Counted from the first letter of the stretch, positions 15,359 through 24,776 are shown. The stretch is DNA of 48,323 nucleotides from Oscillospiraceae bacterium (GCA_024684395.1 JAIKWY010000186.1:1-48323), one strand, 5' to 3'. Notes: generated by a model not told the origin, from the letters alone. Numbers and translations: made by a program.

Positions 15359-15592
15359 ATGGAAGCATATCAGGACATCAGAGAAACAATGTACAAAAGG
15401 ATCCGCACACTCCGCAAACGGGAGCATTTTACGCAGCTCGAAATGGCACAGCTCCTCCGGATCAGCCGGAGAACATATGCCAACTACGAGCGGGGTGTCC
15501 ACGCAATGCCTGCGGAGGTGCTCGTCATGATCGCCGACCAGTTCGGCACGAGTCTTGACTACCTCACAGGCAGGTCTGTAAAGGAGCACTGA
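15359..15592 (+). CDS. Small XRE-family DNA-binding regulator
   Basis: 77 residues, essentially one Cro/CI-type helix-turn-helix: RIRTLRKREHFTQLEMAQLL, then ISRRTYANYERG and a C-terminal DQFGTSLDYLTGR typical of XRE repressors. There is no effector domain. AGGAGGT is seven bases ahead of the ATG. It lies 32 nt before the large PBP-AraC regulator gene on the same strand, so the two are probably co-transcribed. An 18-bp-arm palindrome upstream is a candidate operator. Confidence 0.88.
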   Translation: MEAYQDIRETMYKRIRTLRKREHFTQLEMAQLLRISRRTYANYERGVHAMPAEVLVMIADQFGTSLDYLTGRSVKEH

Positions 15593-15624
15593 CAGCACAG
15601 ACCTCCGGATCCGTGGAGGGAATT

Positions 15625-17820
15625 ATGCAGAAACGTATCGGGATCATCATGGGAAAAGCCTATAAGGAGATCAACCGGCAGCAGCTCTGCGGTATCCTTG
15701 ACGAGGCTTATCCAAGAGGTATCAGCGCATTCGTCTTCACGCTGACCGAGGAGAATGACAACACCAGCATCATCACCGGTGAGGAGAATCTGTTCAACCT
15801 CATCAACTTCTCCATGCTCAGCGGCATCGTGTTCTTGCCGTATACCTTCTCTTCAACGGAATACTGCGACTATATCCAGCGCTTTCTCCAAAAGCACTGC
15901 ACACTGCCCGTTGTACGGATCGGTACGGAGCAGGAGCCGTTTTCTGCCATCTGGTTCCGTGACCGTGACGAGGTGAAGGAGATCACCGAGCACCTCATCC
16001 GGGATCACGGCTGCCGGAAGCTCATCTGCCTGACCGGTCAGGATTTCCAGCAGGTATCGCATGAGCGTGCCGCCGGCTTCCTCGAAGCGATGGAAAAGGC
16101 AGGGCTCCCCGCCGGTAAGGAATCCGTCATCTTCGGCGATTTCTGGGTCTACAGCGCCCGTGAGCTCGCCAAGGAGATCTCCGAGGGCAATCGCCCCATG
16201 CCGGACGGCATCGTCTGCGCCAATGATACCATGGCGATCGCACTCTATGATGCGCTCAATGACTACGGTATCCGTGTGCCGGAGCAGATCCGCATCACCG
16301 GCTATGACGGTACCCTCGAATCCGAGATCCATGTCCCGCCGATCACCACCTACCGCACATCCTGGCGGCAGCTCGGACGCAGTGCGTTCTGTCAGCTCTG
16401 GTCGCTCATCAGCGGTGAAAAGGCGAGACCCCGTTCCTTTGAACGTGGCAAACTGCTCACAAGAGAGAGCTGCGGCTGCAAGTCGGAGCTCCATCCGGCA
16501 AGCGGCTCGGAGTTCAATTACCAGCAGCTCGAGGATCACTACCTCGATACAAACCTCTCGACACGGCTGCTCTCGTGCAACAATCTCGACAGCTTTGTCA
16601 AGACGATGTATGACTGTACATTCGTCTTTGCCGAGCCGGAATACTACGGGCGGGAGGACTTTTTGCTCTGCCTGTGTACCGACTGGGATCAGGCGGACGG
16701 CGACAGCAATGCCTACCGGACATGGGGCTACTCCACCGAGATGACCGCCATGAACTACCTGAGCAATCACCAGAACTTCCCGCTCGAAAAGATGCTCCCG
16801 GACGGCTTCATCCGGACACCGGGACCATCTGTCACGTTCTTCACGTCGGTGCATTTCCTTGACCGCTGCTTCGGCTATGCGGTGCTGAATCTGTCCGGCG
16901 TCATCGACAGCTTCAATGCGCACTACCTGCGGTTCTGCCGTGAGGTCAACAATGCGCTCGAATTTCTGCGGGTGCAGAATGCCCTGCGCAGCCTTGCCTA
17001 TCACAATCTGCTGACACAGGTACGTGATACGCTCACGGGTCTCTACAATCTGCGCAGTCTGCCGCATATCTGGGATGATCATCTGCGGCTGCTCCATGCG
17101 GAATATGAGAAGAACTACTGGATCGCCCTGAGCATCGGCGGACTGTACCGTCTGACCGAGGCTTACGGCAGTCTTGAAAAGGATAAGCTGCTCGTCTCCT
17201 TTGCGGAGCTGTTGCAGAATGCGTGCAGCCACGGCGAAAAATGCCTGCACGCCGGCGAGGGCGACTTCATCGTGCTCGGACGTGAGCCGCAGAGCTCCTA
17301 CTATCACAATCTGCTGATCCAGAACGTGCGGGAGCAGTTCGAGCAGTACCAGACCTCGCTCAATCAGCCGCTCCTGCCGCTGCAATATGCGGTGCTGCTC
17401 GAAGATCAGGTGCCTGCAAATGCGGAAGCGGCAGAAAAGACCGCCGAAGCGCTCCTCGAACAGGCGAAGTCCGTGCAGCCGACCTACTCCGAACAGCTCC
17501 ACTATGCCGACTTAGCGGAGCTGCGCCGGAACATCTACAAATATCCCGAGCGGAACTGGACGCTTGCTTCGTGCAGCGAACAGCTCAACATCTCGAGCTC
17601 CTATTTCCACCGCATCTACCAGAAGGCGTTCGGCGTGAGCTGTGCCAACGACATCCACCGCAGCAAGCTCGAACATGCCAAGTGGCTGCTGCTCCACACC
17701 TCCGACACCTTGCAGGAGGTCGCACGGAAATGTGGGTATGACTATTCGCACTTCATGCGGACGTTCAAGAAGGAGTTCGGCATGACACCCACGGAATACC
17801 GCCGGGGGAAAACGGAATAA
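15625..17820 (+). CDS. Hybrid regulator: LacI-type sugar sensor, degenerate GGDEF, AraC DNA-binding domain
   Basis: 731 residues. The first 285 or so form a periplasmic-binding-protein/LacI effector fold ('RIGIIMGK', 'DGIVCANDTMAIALYDALNDYGIRVPEQIRITGYDG'). A middle segment (about 310-465) is unassigned. About 470-620 is GGDEF-like ('RDTLTGLYNLRSLP'), but the signature reads AGEGDF, so cyclase activity is unlikely. The last 100 residues are an AraC double helix-turn-helix ending GYDYSHFMRTFKKEFGMTPTEYRR. It probably senses a sugar and may still bind a nucleotide. GGAGGG precedes the chosen ATG, four codons after an alternative GTG. A strong terminator follows. Confidence 0.88.
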   Translation: MQKRIGIIMGKAYKEINRQQLCGILDEAYPRGISAFVFTLTEENDNTSIITGEENLFNLINFSMLSGIVFLPYTFSSTEYCDYIQRFLQKHCTLPVVRIGTEQEPFSAIWFRDRDEVKEITEHLIRDHGCRKLICLTGQDFQQVSHERAAGFLEAMEKAGLPAGKESVIFGDFWVYSARELAKEISEGNRPMPDGIVCANDTMAIALYDALNDYGIRVPEQIRITGYDGTLESEIHVPPITTYRTSWRQLGRSAFCQLWSLISGEKARPRSFERGKLLTRESCGCKSELHPASGSEFNYQQLEDHYLDTNLSTRLLSCNNLDSFVKTMYDCTFVFAEPEYYGREDFLLCLCTDWDQADGDSNAYRTWGYSTEMTAMNYLSNHQNFPLEKMLPDGFIRTPGPSVTFFTSVHFLDRCFGYAVLNLSGVIDSFNAHYLRFCREVNNALEFLRVQNALRSLAYHNLLTQVRDTLTGLYNLRSLPHIWDDHLRLLHAEYEKNYWIALSIGGLYRLTEAYGSLEKDKLLVSFAELLQNACSHGEKCLHAGEGDFIVLGREPQSSYYHNLLIQNVREQFEQYQTSLNQPLLPLQYAVLLEDQVPANAEAAEKTAEALLEQAKSVQPTYSEQLHYADLAELRRNIYKYPERNWTLASCSEQLNISSSYFHRIYQKAFGVSCANDIHRSKLEHAKWLLLHTSDTLQEVARKCGYDYSHFMRTFKKEFGMTPTEYRRGKTE

Positions 17821-17825
17821 CAGAA

Positions 17826-17866
17826 ACGGTCTTATCTGTAGGGGTACAGATAAGACCGTGTTTTAT
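17826..17866 (+). terminator. Terminator of the XRE/PBP-AraC operon
   Basis: Perfect 15-bp stem ACGGTCTTATCTGTA/TACAGATAAGACCGT with loop GGGG, followed by GTTTTAT. Confidence 0.9.
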
Positions 17867-17892
17867 ACGCCTCCGCACATGTGAGATGACGT

Positions 17893-17937
17893 AAAAGGAA
17901 AAGTTGGTGAAGGGGGGCTGCGTCCCCTTCACCAACT
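17893..17937 (-). terminator. Terminator of the valS-folC operon
   Basis: Minus strand: 14-bp stem AGTTGGTGAAGGGG/CCCCTTCACCAACT, 8-nt loop, then TTTTCCTTTT. It lies 12 nt past the last gene. Confidence 0.88.
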
Positions 17938-17948
17938 ATGTTTTAGTA

Positions 17949-18425
17949 TTACTGCTTCACCGCCGTGAACGCCGTCACGCCGCAGAGGGTCAGTATTGTG
18001 ATGATGACCGCCGCCAGCGCCACGCCGCTCAGCACGGCGATCACAGTTTTCTTGAAATCCAGATCGAGCATACTCGCAGCCAGCGTTCCCGTCCATGCGC
18101 CTGTGCCCGGGAGCGGGATGCCCACGAACAGCAGCAGCGCCCAGAACATGCCACGTCCCGCCTTGGCTTGCAGCTTCTCACCGCCCTTGTGCCCCTTTTG
18201 CAGGCACCAGGTGAAGAACTTGCCGATCACCGGCTTGTCTGCGCCCCATTCGAGCACCTTTCTTGCAAAGAAGAAGATGAACGGCACCGGGATCATGTTG
18301 CCGATCATGCTGATGATGACTGCGTGCCACCATGTCACGCCCATGCTGACACCGATCGGGATGGCGCCTCTCAGCTCGACGATCGGCACCATAGACACCA
18401 GAAATGTCACGATATAACCTTTCAT
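17949..18425 (-). CDS. Small multidrug-export family membrane protein (COG2426 type)
   Basis: 158 residues with about four hydrophobic segments. The family hallmarks are 'PIVELRGAIPIGVSMG' near the N-terminus and 'FVGIPLPGTGAWTGTLAA' in the second half. The family is annotated as putative small multidrug export, with little functional proof. It is the last gene of the valS-folC transcription unit. The chosen ATG has AGGAAAG upstream; a longer frame starting 13 codons earlier would overlap the preceding gene. Confidence 0.8.
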   Translation of the reverse strand: MKGYIVTFLVSMVPIVELRGAIPIGVSMGVTWWHAVIISMIGNMIPVPFIFFFARKVLEWGADKPVIGKFFTWCLQKGHKGGEKLQAKAGRGMFWALLLFVGIPLPGTGAWTGTLAASMLDLDFKKTVIAVLSGVALAAVIITILTLCGVTAFTAVKQ

Positions 18426-18447
18426 AAACACACTCACTTTCCTAATT

Positions 18448-18903
18448 CTATCCAAATGCACCAAGCAGCACGGGAAGCAGATAGCCGAGCACCACAGCCA
18501 GCAGTGCAGAGAGCGGCAGTCCGACGCCGATCACGATATAGCTGTACCAGTCGAACAGCATGTACTTCTTTTTCCCTTTTTTCAGCCTTGCGGAGTAAAC
18601 TTTGCCTGGGATATAGATCTTGTCCACGAACATGATCTCCGCCGGGAAGGTGTTCTTGTACTCCTCGCCGTCGATCTTGTAGATGGCATAGGTGCCGACG
18701 ACCTCATGCTCGAAGATGCGCAGAAATTCCGCCTTGACCGGCTTTGCGATGAACAGCAGCACGAGCGACACGATGAAGAAGCCCGTCATGAAGATCAGCA
18801 GCAGCTCGATCAGTACCAGTGCGCCTGCGATGATGAGCCACGGGCTGACACCAAGCACCAGCAGCAGCACGACGATGATGATGATGGCAATGAGTATCTC
18901 CAT
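18448..18903 (-). CDS. Uncharacterised membrane protein in the valS-folC operon
   Basis: 151 residues. Two N-terminal hydrophobic segments (about 3-22 and 24-54), a soluble stretch (about 55-115, HEVVGTYAIYKIDGEEYKN) and a C-terminal membrane segment (about 120-149). I do not recognise the family. The ATG follows the folC stop by one base, with GGGAGG seven bases ahead, so translation is probably coupled to folC. The middle segment could form a small beta domain, inside or outside the membrane. Confidence 0.7.
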   Translation of the reverse strand: MEILIAIIIIVVLLLVLGVSPWLIIAGALVLIELLLIFMTGFFIVSLVLLFIAKPVKAEFLRIFEHEVVGTYAIYKIDGEEYKNTFPAEIMFVDKIYIPGKVYSARLKKGKKKYMLFDWYSYIVIGVGLPLSALLAVVLGYLLPVLLGAFG

Positions 18904-18904
18904 G

Positions 18905-20161
18905 CTACACCTCCCGGTTCAGTACCGCACTCACCAGAAACAGTGACCCGAAAATGACCGCAGGGCTCCCCTGCTGCTGCGCCGTTCCGAGCACATCGCC
19001 CGACAGGATCTCCGCCTGCACGCCCTCGCTCCGGAAGGCACGGCAAAGCGTTTCTGCCGGGACTGCCTGCGGGACAAAGCCGTCCACGCAGTATACCTTT
19101 GTGAGCAGCGGCGCCATTTTGGCAGCCGTATGCGCCACCGCATCCGCATGGGTCATGCCGCAGATACCGACCCACGCCGGGAAGCTGCTCTCGCCAAGCG
19201 CTTCGGCTAATTTTGCCACGCCGTCACGGTTATGCCCGCCGTCCAAAATGACAGGCGGCTCCGTTTGCAGCACCTGGATCCTGCCGGGGATCTGCGTTTC
19301 GGCAAGTCCCGCCTGTGCCGCTTCGACCGGGATGGCATAGCCCTGCTCCCGCAGCACATCGGCAGTGACGAGCGCCGTCATGGCGTTGTCGATCTGGTGC
19401 ATCCCGCCCATACGAGTCTGATAGCGGGTGTCCTTGTAGATAAATTCGTTCCCGGTCAGACCGGTCTGCACGATGCCGCTGCCGTCCTGCATGAACGCAA
19501 ACAGCTCCTGCCAGTGCAGGTCACAGTGCAGCGCCTCTGCACGGGCTTTGAAGCTTGCAAGCTTCGCCTCGCCGAAGGGATCCCATACCACAGGGCTCCC
19601 CTGCTTCATGATGCCTGCCTTCTGAGCGGCGATCTCCTCGATGGTATCGCCTAAGATCGCCATATGGTCATAGGAAACGGACGTGATGACCGAGCAGAGC
19701 GGCGGCTGTATGATATTCGTGCAGTCGAGCAGACCGCCGAGACCTGCTTCGAGCACAACGATCTCTGCCTTTGCCTCTGCATAATACAGCATGGCAATGG
19801 CAAAGGTGATCTCAAACTGTGAAAATCCCTCGTCCCCCGTCACGACCGCTGCCACCTGTGCACAGGCACGGCAGAGCGCATCCTCCGGGATGTTGTCCCC
19901 ATTCAGGCGGATCCTGTCCTCATAACACAGGATATAGGGCGAGGTGAAAGTCCCCGTCCGGTACCCGCTGCGGCGCAGGATGTTGGTCAGATACTCTGCC
20001 ACAGAGCCCTTGCCGTTCGTACCGGCGATATGGATAAAACGCAGGCTGTCCTGCGGATCACCGAGCCTGTGCATCAGACCGGCGATCCGGGACAGATCCT
20101 TCACAGGCTTGCCGCTGCGGCTGAAACCGTCCACAAAGGCAAGCGCTTCGCTGCGTGTCAT
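18905..20161 (-). CDS. folC: Bifunctional folylpolyglutamate/dihydrofolate synthase
   Basis: 418 residues. It adds glutamate to dihydropteroate and to reduced folates using ATP in the cytosol. The Mur-ligase P-loop GTNGKGS is at about 47-53. 'GTFTSPYI', 'EAGLGGLLDCTN' and 'PGRIQVLQTEPPVILDGGHN' are standard FolC motifs. The length is typical. Its start is three bases past the valS stop, with a GAGG element inside the end of valS, so it depends on valS transcription and translation. Hence it is under valine T-box control. Confidence 0.95.
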   Translation of the reverse strand: MTRSEALAFVDGFSRSGKPVKDLSRIAGLMHRLGDPQDSLRFIHIAGTNGKGSVAEYLTNILRRSGYRTGTFTSPYILCYEDRIRLNGDNIPEDALCRACAQVAAVVTGDEGFSQFEITFAIAMLYYAEAKAEIVVLEAGLGGLLDCTNIIQPPLCSVITSVSYDHMAILGDTIEEIAAQKAGIMKQGSPVVWDPFGEAKLASFKARAEALHCDLHWQELFAFMQDGSGIVQTGLTGNEFIYKDTRYQTRMGGMHQIDNAMTALVTADVLREQGYAIPVEAAQAGLAETQIPGRIQVLQTEPPVILDGGHNRDGVAKLAEALGESSFPAWVGICGMTHADAVAHTAAKMAPLLTKVYCVDGFVPQAVPAETLCRAFRSEGVQAEILSGDVLGTAQQQGSPAVIFGSLFLVSAVLNREV

Positions 20162-20164
20162 GCC

Positions 20165-22780
20165 TCAGCTGTAGGCACGGATGGATGCCAGGATCTTGTC
20201 CATCTTCTCCTGTGCCTTGGCGAGCTTTGCCTTCTCGGCTTCGATGAGCTTCTCAGGCGCCTTGGACAGGAAGCCCGGGTTGTTCAGCTTGCCGGACAGG
20301 AAGTCGATGTCCTTCTGCACCTTCTCCTGCTCCTTGGCAAGACGGGCAAGCTCCTTCTCCTTGTTCACGAGCTGATCCATCGGGATGAAGATACGTGCCG
20401 CATCCGTTACCGCACCGGCGGCATCCGGGATGTTGAACTGTGCGCCGACCTCGATGCCGGACGCAGAGGCAAGCTTCTCAAAGAACGGCTCAGCGCTCTC
20501 GAACAGTGCCGCAGCGGCAGTCTCGATGTAGAGCTTTGCCTTGACAGACGGCGGAACGTTCAGCTCCGTTCTGGTGTTGCGGACTGCCTTGATGGCGGCG
20601 ATGACCTTGTCGAAATCGCCTGCTTCTGCGAAGTCAAGCTTTTCGTCGTATACCGGATAGCTCTGGAGCATGATCATGCTGCCGTCGCCGACCAGTACCT
20701 GCCAGATCTCCTCGGTGATGAACGGCATGAACGGATGGAGGAGCTTCAGCATACCCTGCATCGTCCAGACGAGTACCTGCTGTGCATTCTCGCCGTCCTG
20801 ACCGCCTGCCTGGATCCTCGGCTTGGTCAGCTCGATGTACCAGTCGCAGAACACATCCCAGATGAAGTCATACAGCTTCGTGCAGGCAACGCCGAGCTCG
20901 AAGGCATCGAGGTTCGTGTTGACCTCCTTGGCGAGCTGGTTGAAGCGGGATACGACCCACTTGTCCTCCATCGTGAGCGTCTCCGGCAGACCCTTGAACT
21001 CGAAGTTCTCCGGGAGGTTCATCATGATGAAGCGGGATGCATTCCAGAGCTTGTTGGCGAAGTTGCGGGCAGCCTTCACCTTGTCGTCGATATAGCGCAT
21101 GTCGTTGCCGGGGGCATTGCCGGTCGCCAGCATGAAGCGCAGTGCATCGGCACCGTACTGGTCGATGACCTCGAGCGGGTCGATGCCGTTGCCGAGGGAC
21201 TTGGACATCTTTCTGCCCTGGGAATCACGGACAAGACCGTGGATGAGAACGGTATCGAACGGCACCTTGCCGGTATTCTCCAGTGCGGAGAACATCATGC
21301 GGATGACCCAGAAGAAGATGATGTCATAGCCGGTAACGAGCGTGTTGGTCGGATAGAAATAGTCGAAGTCCTCGGTCTTTTCCGGCCAGCCGAGCGTGGA
21401 GAACGGCCAGAGCGCAGAGCTGAACCAGGTGTCGAGGGTGTCGGGATCCTGCCGCATGGGCTTGCCGCACTTCGGGCAGACAGCGGAGGATTCCTTGGTA
21501 ACGACCATCTCGCCGCAGTCGTCGCAGTAGAACGCCGGGATCTGATGGCCCCACCAGATCTGACGGGAGATGCACCAGTCCTTGATGTTCTCCAGCCAGT
21601 GATAATAGATCTTGTCGAAGCGCTCCGGAACGAACTTGGTCTCGCCCTTCTTCACAGCATCGATCGCCGGCTGTGCGAGCGGCGCCATCTTCACGAACCA
21701 CTGGGTGGACACTCTCGGCTCAACGGTCGTGCCGCAGCGATAGCAGGTGCCGACATTGTGGTTGTAGTCCTCGACACGAACGAGCGCACCCTCTGCCTCC
21801 AGATCTGCAACGATGGCTTTTCTTGCCTCGTAGCGATCCATGCCGGCATACTTCGGATAGTCCTCGGTGATCTTCGCATCCTCGGTCAGGACGTTGATGA
21901 CCGGCAGATCATGGCGCTTGCCGACCTCGAAGTCGTTGGGGTCGTGTGCCGGGGTGATCTTTACAACACCGGTACCGAAGTCTGTCTCTACATAATCATC
22001 CGCAACGACCGGGATCTCACGGTGAACGAGCGGCAGGATCAGCGTCTTGCCGACCAGATGCTTGTAGCGCTCATCGTTCGGGTTGACAGCCACAGCGGTA
22101 TCGCCGAGCAGCGTCTCCGGACGGGTGGTCGCCAGCTCCAGATATTCATCAGAATCCTTGAACTTATAACGCAGATGCCAGAAATGACCTGCCTGATCCT
22201 CATAGTTGACCTCTGCATCAGAGAGAGAGGTGCAGCATTTCGGGCACCAGTTGATGATGCGCTCGCCACGGTAGATCAGACCTTTTTCATAATACTTGAC
22301 GAAAACGTCCTTGACCGCCTTGGAGCAGCCCTCGTCCATCGTGAAGCGCTCTCTGTCCCAGTCGCAGGAGGAGCCGAGCTTCTTGAGCTGCTCTACGATG
22401 CGACCGCCGAACTTTGCCTTCCATGCCCAGGCGCGCTCCATGAAGCCGTCACGTCCGAGGTCCTCCTTGGTGACGCCCTCCTCACGCATCGCAGCCACGA
22501 TCTTGGCTTCCGTTGCGATCGCTGCATGATCCGTACCCGGCAGCCAGAGCGTGCAGTAGCCGCTCATGCGCTTGTAGCGGATGAGGATGTCCTGTAAGGT
22601 CTCGTCAAGGGCATGACCCATGTGGAGCTGTCCGGTAATGTTTGGGGGCGGGATGACGATCGTGTAGGGCTTCTTCTCACGGTCGATCTCTGCATGGAAG
22701 CAGCCCTTCTGCATCCACTCTGCATAGATCCTGTCCTCGAATTGCTCGGGGGCATAGTTTTTTGCCAGTTCCTTTGCCAT
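20165..22780 (-). CDS. valS: Valyl-tRNA synthetase
   Basis: 871 residues of a class I synthetase charging tRNA-Val. The HIGH motif appears as HMGH in [16 protein letters not shown] and the second signature is [12 protein letters not shown]-terminal coiled-coil (from about residue 805, '[20 protein letters not shown]') is the usual tRNA-binding arm. The start was set at the ATG with GAAGGAGAG ahead; the frame stays open further upstream but into the T-box leader. A T-box riboswitch precedes it, and folC plus two membrane proteins follow in the same unit. Confidence 0.98.
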   Translation of the reverse strand: MAKELAKNYAPEQFEDRIYAEWMQKGCFHAEIDREKKPYTIVIPPPNITGQLHMGHALDETLQDILIRYKRMSGYCTLWLPGTDHAAIATEAKIVAAMREEGVTKEDLGRDGFMERAWAWKAKFGGRIVEQLKKLGSSCDWDRERFTMDEGCSKAVKDVFVKYYEKGLIYRGERIINWCPKCCTSLSDAEVNYEDQAGHFWHLRYKFKDSDEYLELATTRPETLLGDTAVAVNPNDERYKHLVGKTLILPLVHREIPVVADDYVETDFGTGVVKITPAHDPNDFEVGKRHDLPVINVLTEDAKITEDYPKYAGMDRYEARKAIVADLEAEGALVRVEDYNHNVGTCYRCGTTVEPRVSTQWFVKMAPLAQPAIDAVKKGETKFVPERFDKIYYHWLENIKDWCISRQIWWGHQIPAFYCDDCGEMVVTKESSAVCPKCGKPMRQDPDTLDTWFSSALWPFSTLGWPEKTEDFDYFYPTNTLVTGYDIIFFWVIRMMFSALENTGKVPFDTVLIHGLVRDSQGRKMSKSLGNGIDPLEVIDQYGADALRFMLATGNAPGNDMRYIDDKVKAARNFANKLWNASRFIMMNLPENFEFKGLPETLTMEDKWVVSRFNQLAKEVNTNLDAFELGVACTKLYDFIWDVFCDWYIELTKPRIQAGGQDGENAQQVLVWTMQGMLKLLHPFMPFITEEIWQVLVGDGSMIMLQSYPVYDEKLDFAEAGDFDKVIAAIKAVRNTRTELNVPPSVKAKLYIETAAAALFESAEPFFEKLASASGIEVGAQFNIPDAAGAVTDAARIFIPMDQLVNKEKELARLAKEQEKVQKDIDFLSGKLNNPGFLSKAPEKLIEAEKAKLAKAQEKMDKILASIRAYS

Positions 22781-22812
22781 AAATATACTCTCCTTCTTGT
22801 GATCGGGGCACG

Positions 22813-23110
22813 AAAAACGCCCCGAAGCGTTGATAGCTTCAGGGCGAACAATAGTCCGTGTTACCACCTGAATTCGGATGCACTGCATCCGCACTCGTGC
22901 AGCGGGAGAATCATGTGCCATGTGACGGCGCCGCTCTCTGACTGCATTCTCTGTAACGGGAGAACCCGTCGGGGACTACTTGGCGTGAGCCGTTCGACCC
23001 GATGCTCAGGGGCTACCTTCCGCACCATCCCGCACGCATCCTTACACCAGCCGGATGCTCTCTTTGCCGCAGAAATGGCGGTACTCCTCCCCGTCATTGC
23101 ATGTGAATGT
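22813..23110 (-). promoter_or_regulatory. T-box riboswitch controlling valS
   Basis: On the minus strand, stem I begins near 23100 (GACGGGGAGGAGTA) and closes with GTAGTCCCCG. The conserved T-box AGGTGGTAACACGG lies at 22856-22869. The competing terminator (22813-22846) is CGCCCTGAAGC/GCTTCGGGGCG followed by TTTTTCG. Uncharged tRNA-Val should favour the antiterminator. I could not fix the specifier codon by eye; GUC at 22996-22998 and GUA or GUC at 22974-22979 are candidates. Confidence 0.93.
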
Positions 23111-23115
23111 TATGC

Positions 23116-23221
23116 TGGGCATCTCTAAACCTTCTGTTTTCCTTTTCTGCGAAAAGCAAAACGGCTTAGGTGTGGGGCTTCGCCCCACGCCCCACCTCTA
23201 AAAACAAGTTTTTAGAGGTAC
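23116..23221 (-). repeat. Dispersed repeat 'TGGGCATCTCTAAA...TTTTTAGAGGTAC', copy 1
   Basis: It begins TGGGCATCTCTAAA on the plus strand and ends CCTCTAAAAACAAGTTTTTAGAGGTAC, with a GGGGC/GCCCC hairpin inside. A second copy with the same ends and core lies between leuB and ilvE (31476-31552). Here it occupies the segment between the valS transcript start and T-box stem I. Confidence 0.75.
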
Positions 23222-23225
23222 ACTT

Positions 23226-23254
23226 ATTATAGCGTATTTTACAGGATTTGTCAA
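23226..23254 (-). promoter_or_regulatory. Sigma-A promoter of the T-box-valS-folC operon
   Basis: TTGACA (23249-23254), 17-bp spacer, TATAAT (23226-23231). It gives a leader of about 440 nt before valS. Confidence 0.88.
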
Positions 23255-23261
23255 GGGGGTG

Positions 23262-23395
23262 GAAGGAAAAAAGTGGCGACGGGGTTTCGGTCGGCTGTCG
23301 CCGACTCAGGGGGCTTTGCCCCCTAAACCCCTACAAGGGGCGCTGCCCCTTGACCCCGGCAGGAGGCTGAGCCCCCTGCACCCACATCTTTTTTC
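23262..23395. repeat. GC-rich hairpin-rich intergenic repeat
   Basis: Successive hairpins AGGGGGCTTTGCCCCCT and AAGGGGCGCTGCCCCTT, with CCCCTA/CCCC spacers, occupy the gap between the valS promoter and the metallophosphoesterase stop. There is no open coding frame with a ribosome site. It resembles the short palindromic blocks scattered elsewhere in the window. Confidence 0.5.
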
Positions 23396-23404
23396 TCTGC
23401 GAGG

Positions 23405-24094
23405 TTATCCCTGTATCTCCGTATTCTTCACCGTCACCGGAAGCACCTTGTCAAAGACGGCATAGAACTTCACGGGGATGTACTTGTTGATATGGCACTT
23501 CCCGAAGAACCACTTCCGGTAGATGCAGGCACGGATCATGTCCTCGAAGAAGGCATGTACCTCCAGACGCTGCCCGATGTCCACACCGAGACAGTCTTTC
23601 AGCGAAGCGGGCGGCTCGTGGGTGATGACATAGTCCACCTTGTTGCCGATGGAGGACAGCCGGTGGATCGCCGAGGCGATCTCCTGCTGGGTCGGGCGTT
23701 CCTCCCGCCACCAGGTCTCCTTCTCCGTGCGGTATTCCTGATCCTGGCTATGTCCGCCGCCGAATGCAAAATAGGTATGCTCCTCGATCGTGTAGATCTG
23801 CCCCCGCTTCAGATGCATGATATTATGGGCGATCTTGTGGACGGGCGCACCGTTCCACTCGATGGTCGGGTACTTGGCAAGCAGGTCGAAATTCTCGTGG
23901 CAGCCGTCCACGAATGCGATCGTATACGGCAGCGTTCCGAGCTTTTTCAGCTTGGCACGCTCCTGCCGGCTGCCGTCCCAGATGAAGCCGAAATCCCCGC
24001 ACACCAGCAAAGTGTCACCGGCTTTCAGCTTCTTCATCTCCTTGGACTTGAAGCGCTCCCACTCGCCGTGCAGATCACTTGTCACATAGACCAT
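23405..24094 (-). CDS. Calcineurin-like metallophosphoesterase
   Basis: 229 residues. Metal-binding motifs in order: DLHG (Asp7, His9), CGDFGF (Asp34), DGCHEN, THEPP and GKCH. It should hydrolyse phosphomono- or diesters; the substrate is not evident. The third motif is normally GNH(D/E); here Asn is replaced by Cys (GCHE), removing a usual metal ligand. GGGAGG is six bases ahead of the ATG, 14 nt after pyrE, so it is the last gene of the NYN-pyrE operon. Confidence 0.85.
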   Translation of the reverse strand: MVYVTSDLHGEWERFKSKEMKKLKAGDTLLVCGDFGFIWDGSRQERAKLKKLGTLPYTIAFVDGCHENFDLLAKYPTIEWNGAPVHKIAHNIMHLKRGQIYTIEEHTYFAFGGGHSQDQEYRTEKETWWREERPTQQEIASAIHRLSSIGNKVDYVITHEPPASLKDCLGVDIGQRLEVHAFFEDMIRACIYRKWFFGKCHINKYIPVKFYAVFDKVLPVTVKNTEIQG

Positions 24095-24108
24095 GATGTT
24101 CCTCCCGG

Positions 24109-24762
24109 TCAGTTGACGCCGTACTGCTCCCTGTAGGCAAGCATCTGCGGGAGGTATTCCTTGCCCGGGATCACCTCGTCACGGATGGCAGCGATGATGT
24201 CCTCCATCGTCACGATCGGATAGACGGTCACGCCGAATTCTGCCTTGACCTCCTGCACCGCAGAGGTCGTGCCGGTGCCACGCTCCTGACGGTCAACGGT
24301 GATGATCATGCCGGTCACATCCACCTTGGCAGCGCTCATGAGCTTTGGCATGGATTCACGCAGCGCCTTGCCGGAGGTCATCACGTCGTCGATGATGACG
24401 ACCTTCTCGCCGTCGGTCAGCGTCTTGCCGACGAACATGCCGCCCTCGCCGTGATCCTTGGCTTCCTTGCGGTCGAAGCAGTAGAAGACCTCCTGGTCAT
24501 ACTTGGCGCTCAGCGCCGTCGCAGCCGCAACAGCCAGCGGGATGCCCTTGTAAGCCGGTCCGAAGAGCGTCTCCACCGGGACATTGTTCTCGTGGATGCA
24601 GGCGGCATAGTACTCGCCGAGTCTCCGGAGCTGACCGCCGGTGCGGTAGTTGCCGCAGTTGATGAAATACGGCGCCACTCTGCCGCTCTTGAGGGTGAAC
24701 TCACCGAAGGTCAGTACACCGCACTCGGTCATGAACTGGATAAAGCTTTCTTTGTAGGTCAT
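24109..24762 (-). CDS. pyrE: Orotate phosphoribosyltransferase
   Basis: 217 residues. It converts orotate plus PRPP to OMP in pyrimidine synthesis. The PRPP loop VVIIDDVMTSGKAL and the N-terminal FTLKSGRVAPYFINCGNYRTG are diagnostic, and the length is standard. AGGAGG precedes the ATG. It lies between an NYN-domain protein and a metallophosphoesterase with about 14-nt gaps, not in a larger pyr cluster. No pyrimidine attenuator is visible nearby. Confidence 0.97.
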   Translation of the reverse strand: MTYKESFIQFMTECGVLTFGEFTLKSGRVAPYFINCGNYRTGGQLRRLGEYYAACIHENNVPVETLFGPAYKGIPLAVAAATALSAKYDQEVFYCFDRKEAKDHGEGGMFVGKTLTDGEKVVIIDDVMTSGKALRESMPKLMSAAKVDVTGMIITVDRQERGTGTTSAVQEVKAEFGVTVYPIVTMEDIIAAIRDEVIPGKEYLPQMLAYREQYGVN

Positions 24763-24776
24763 GGTTGGTTCCTCCT

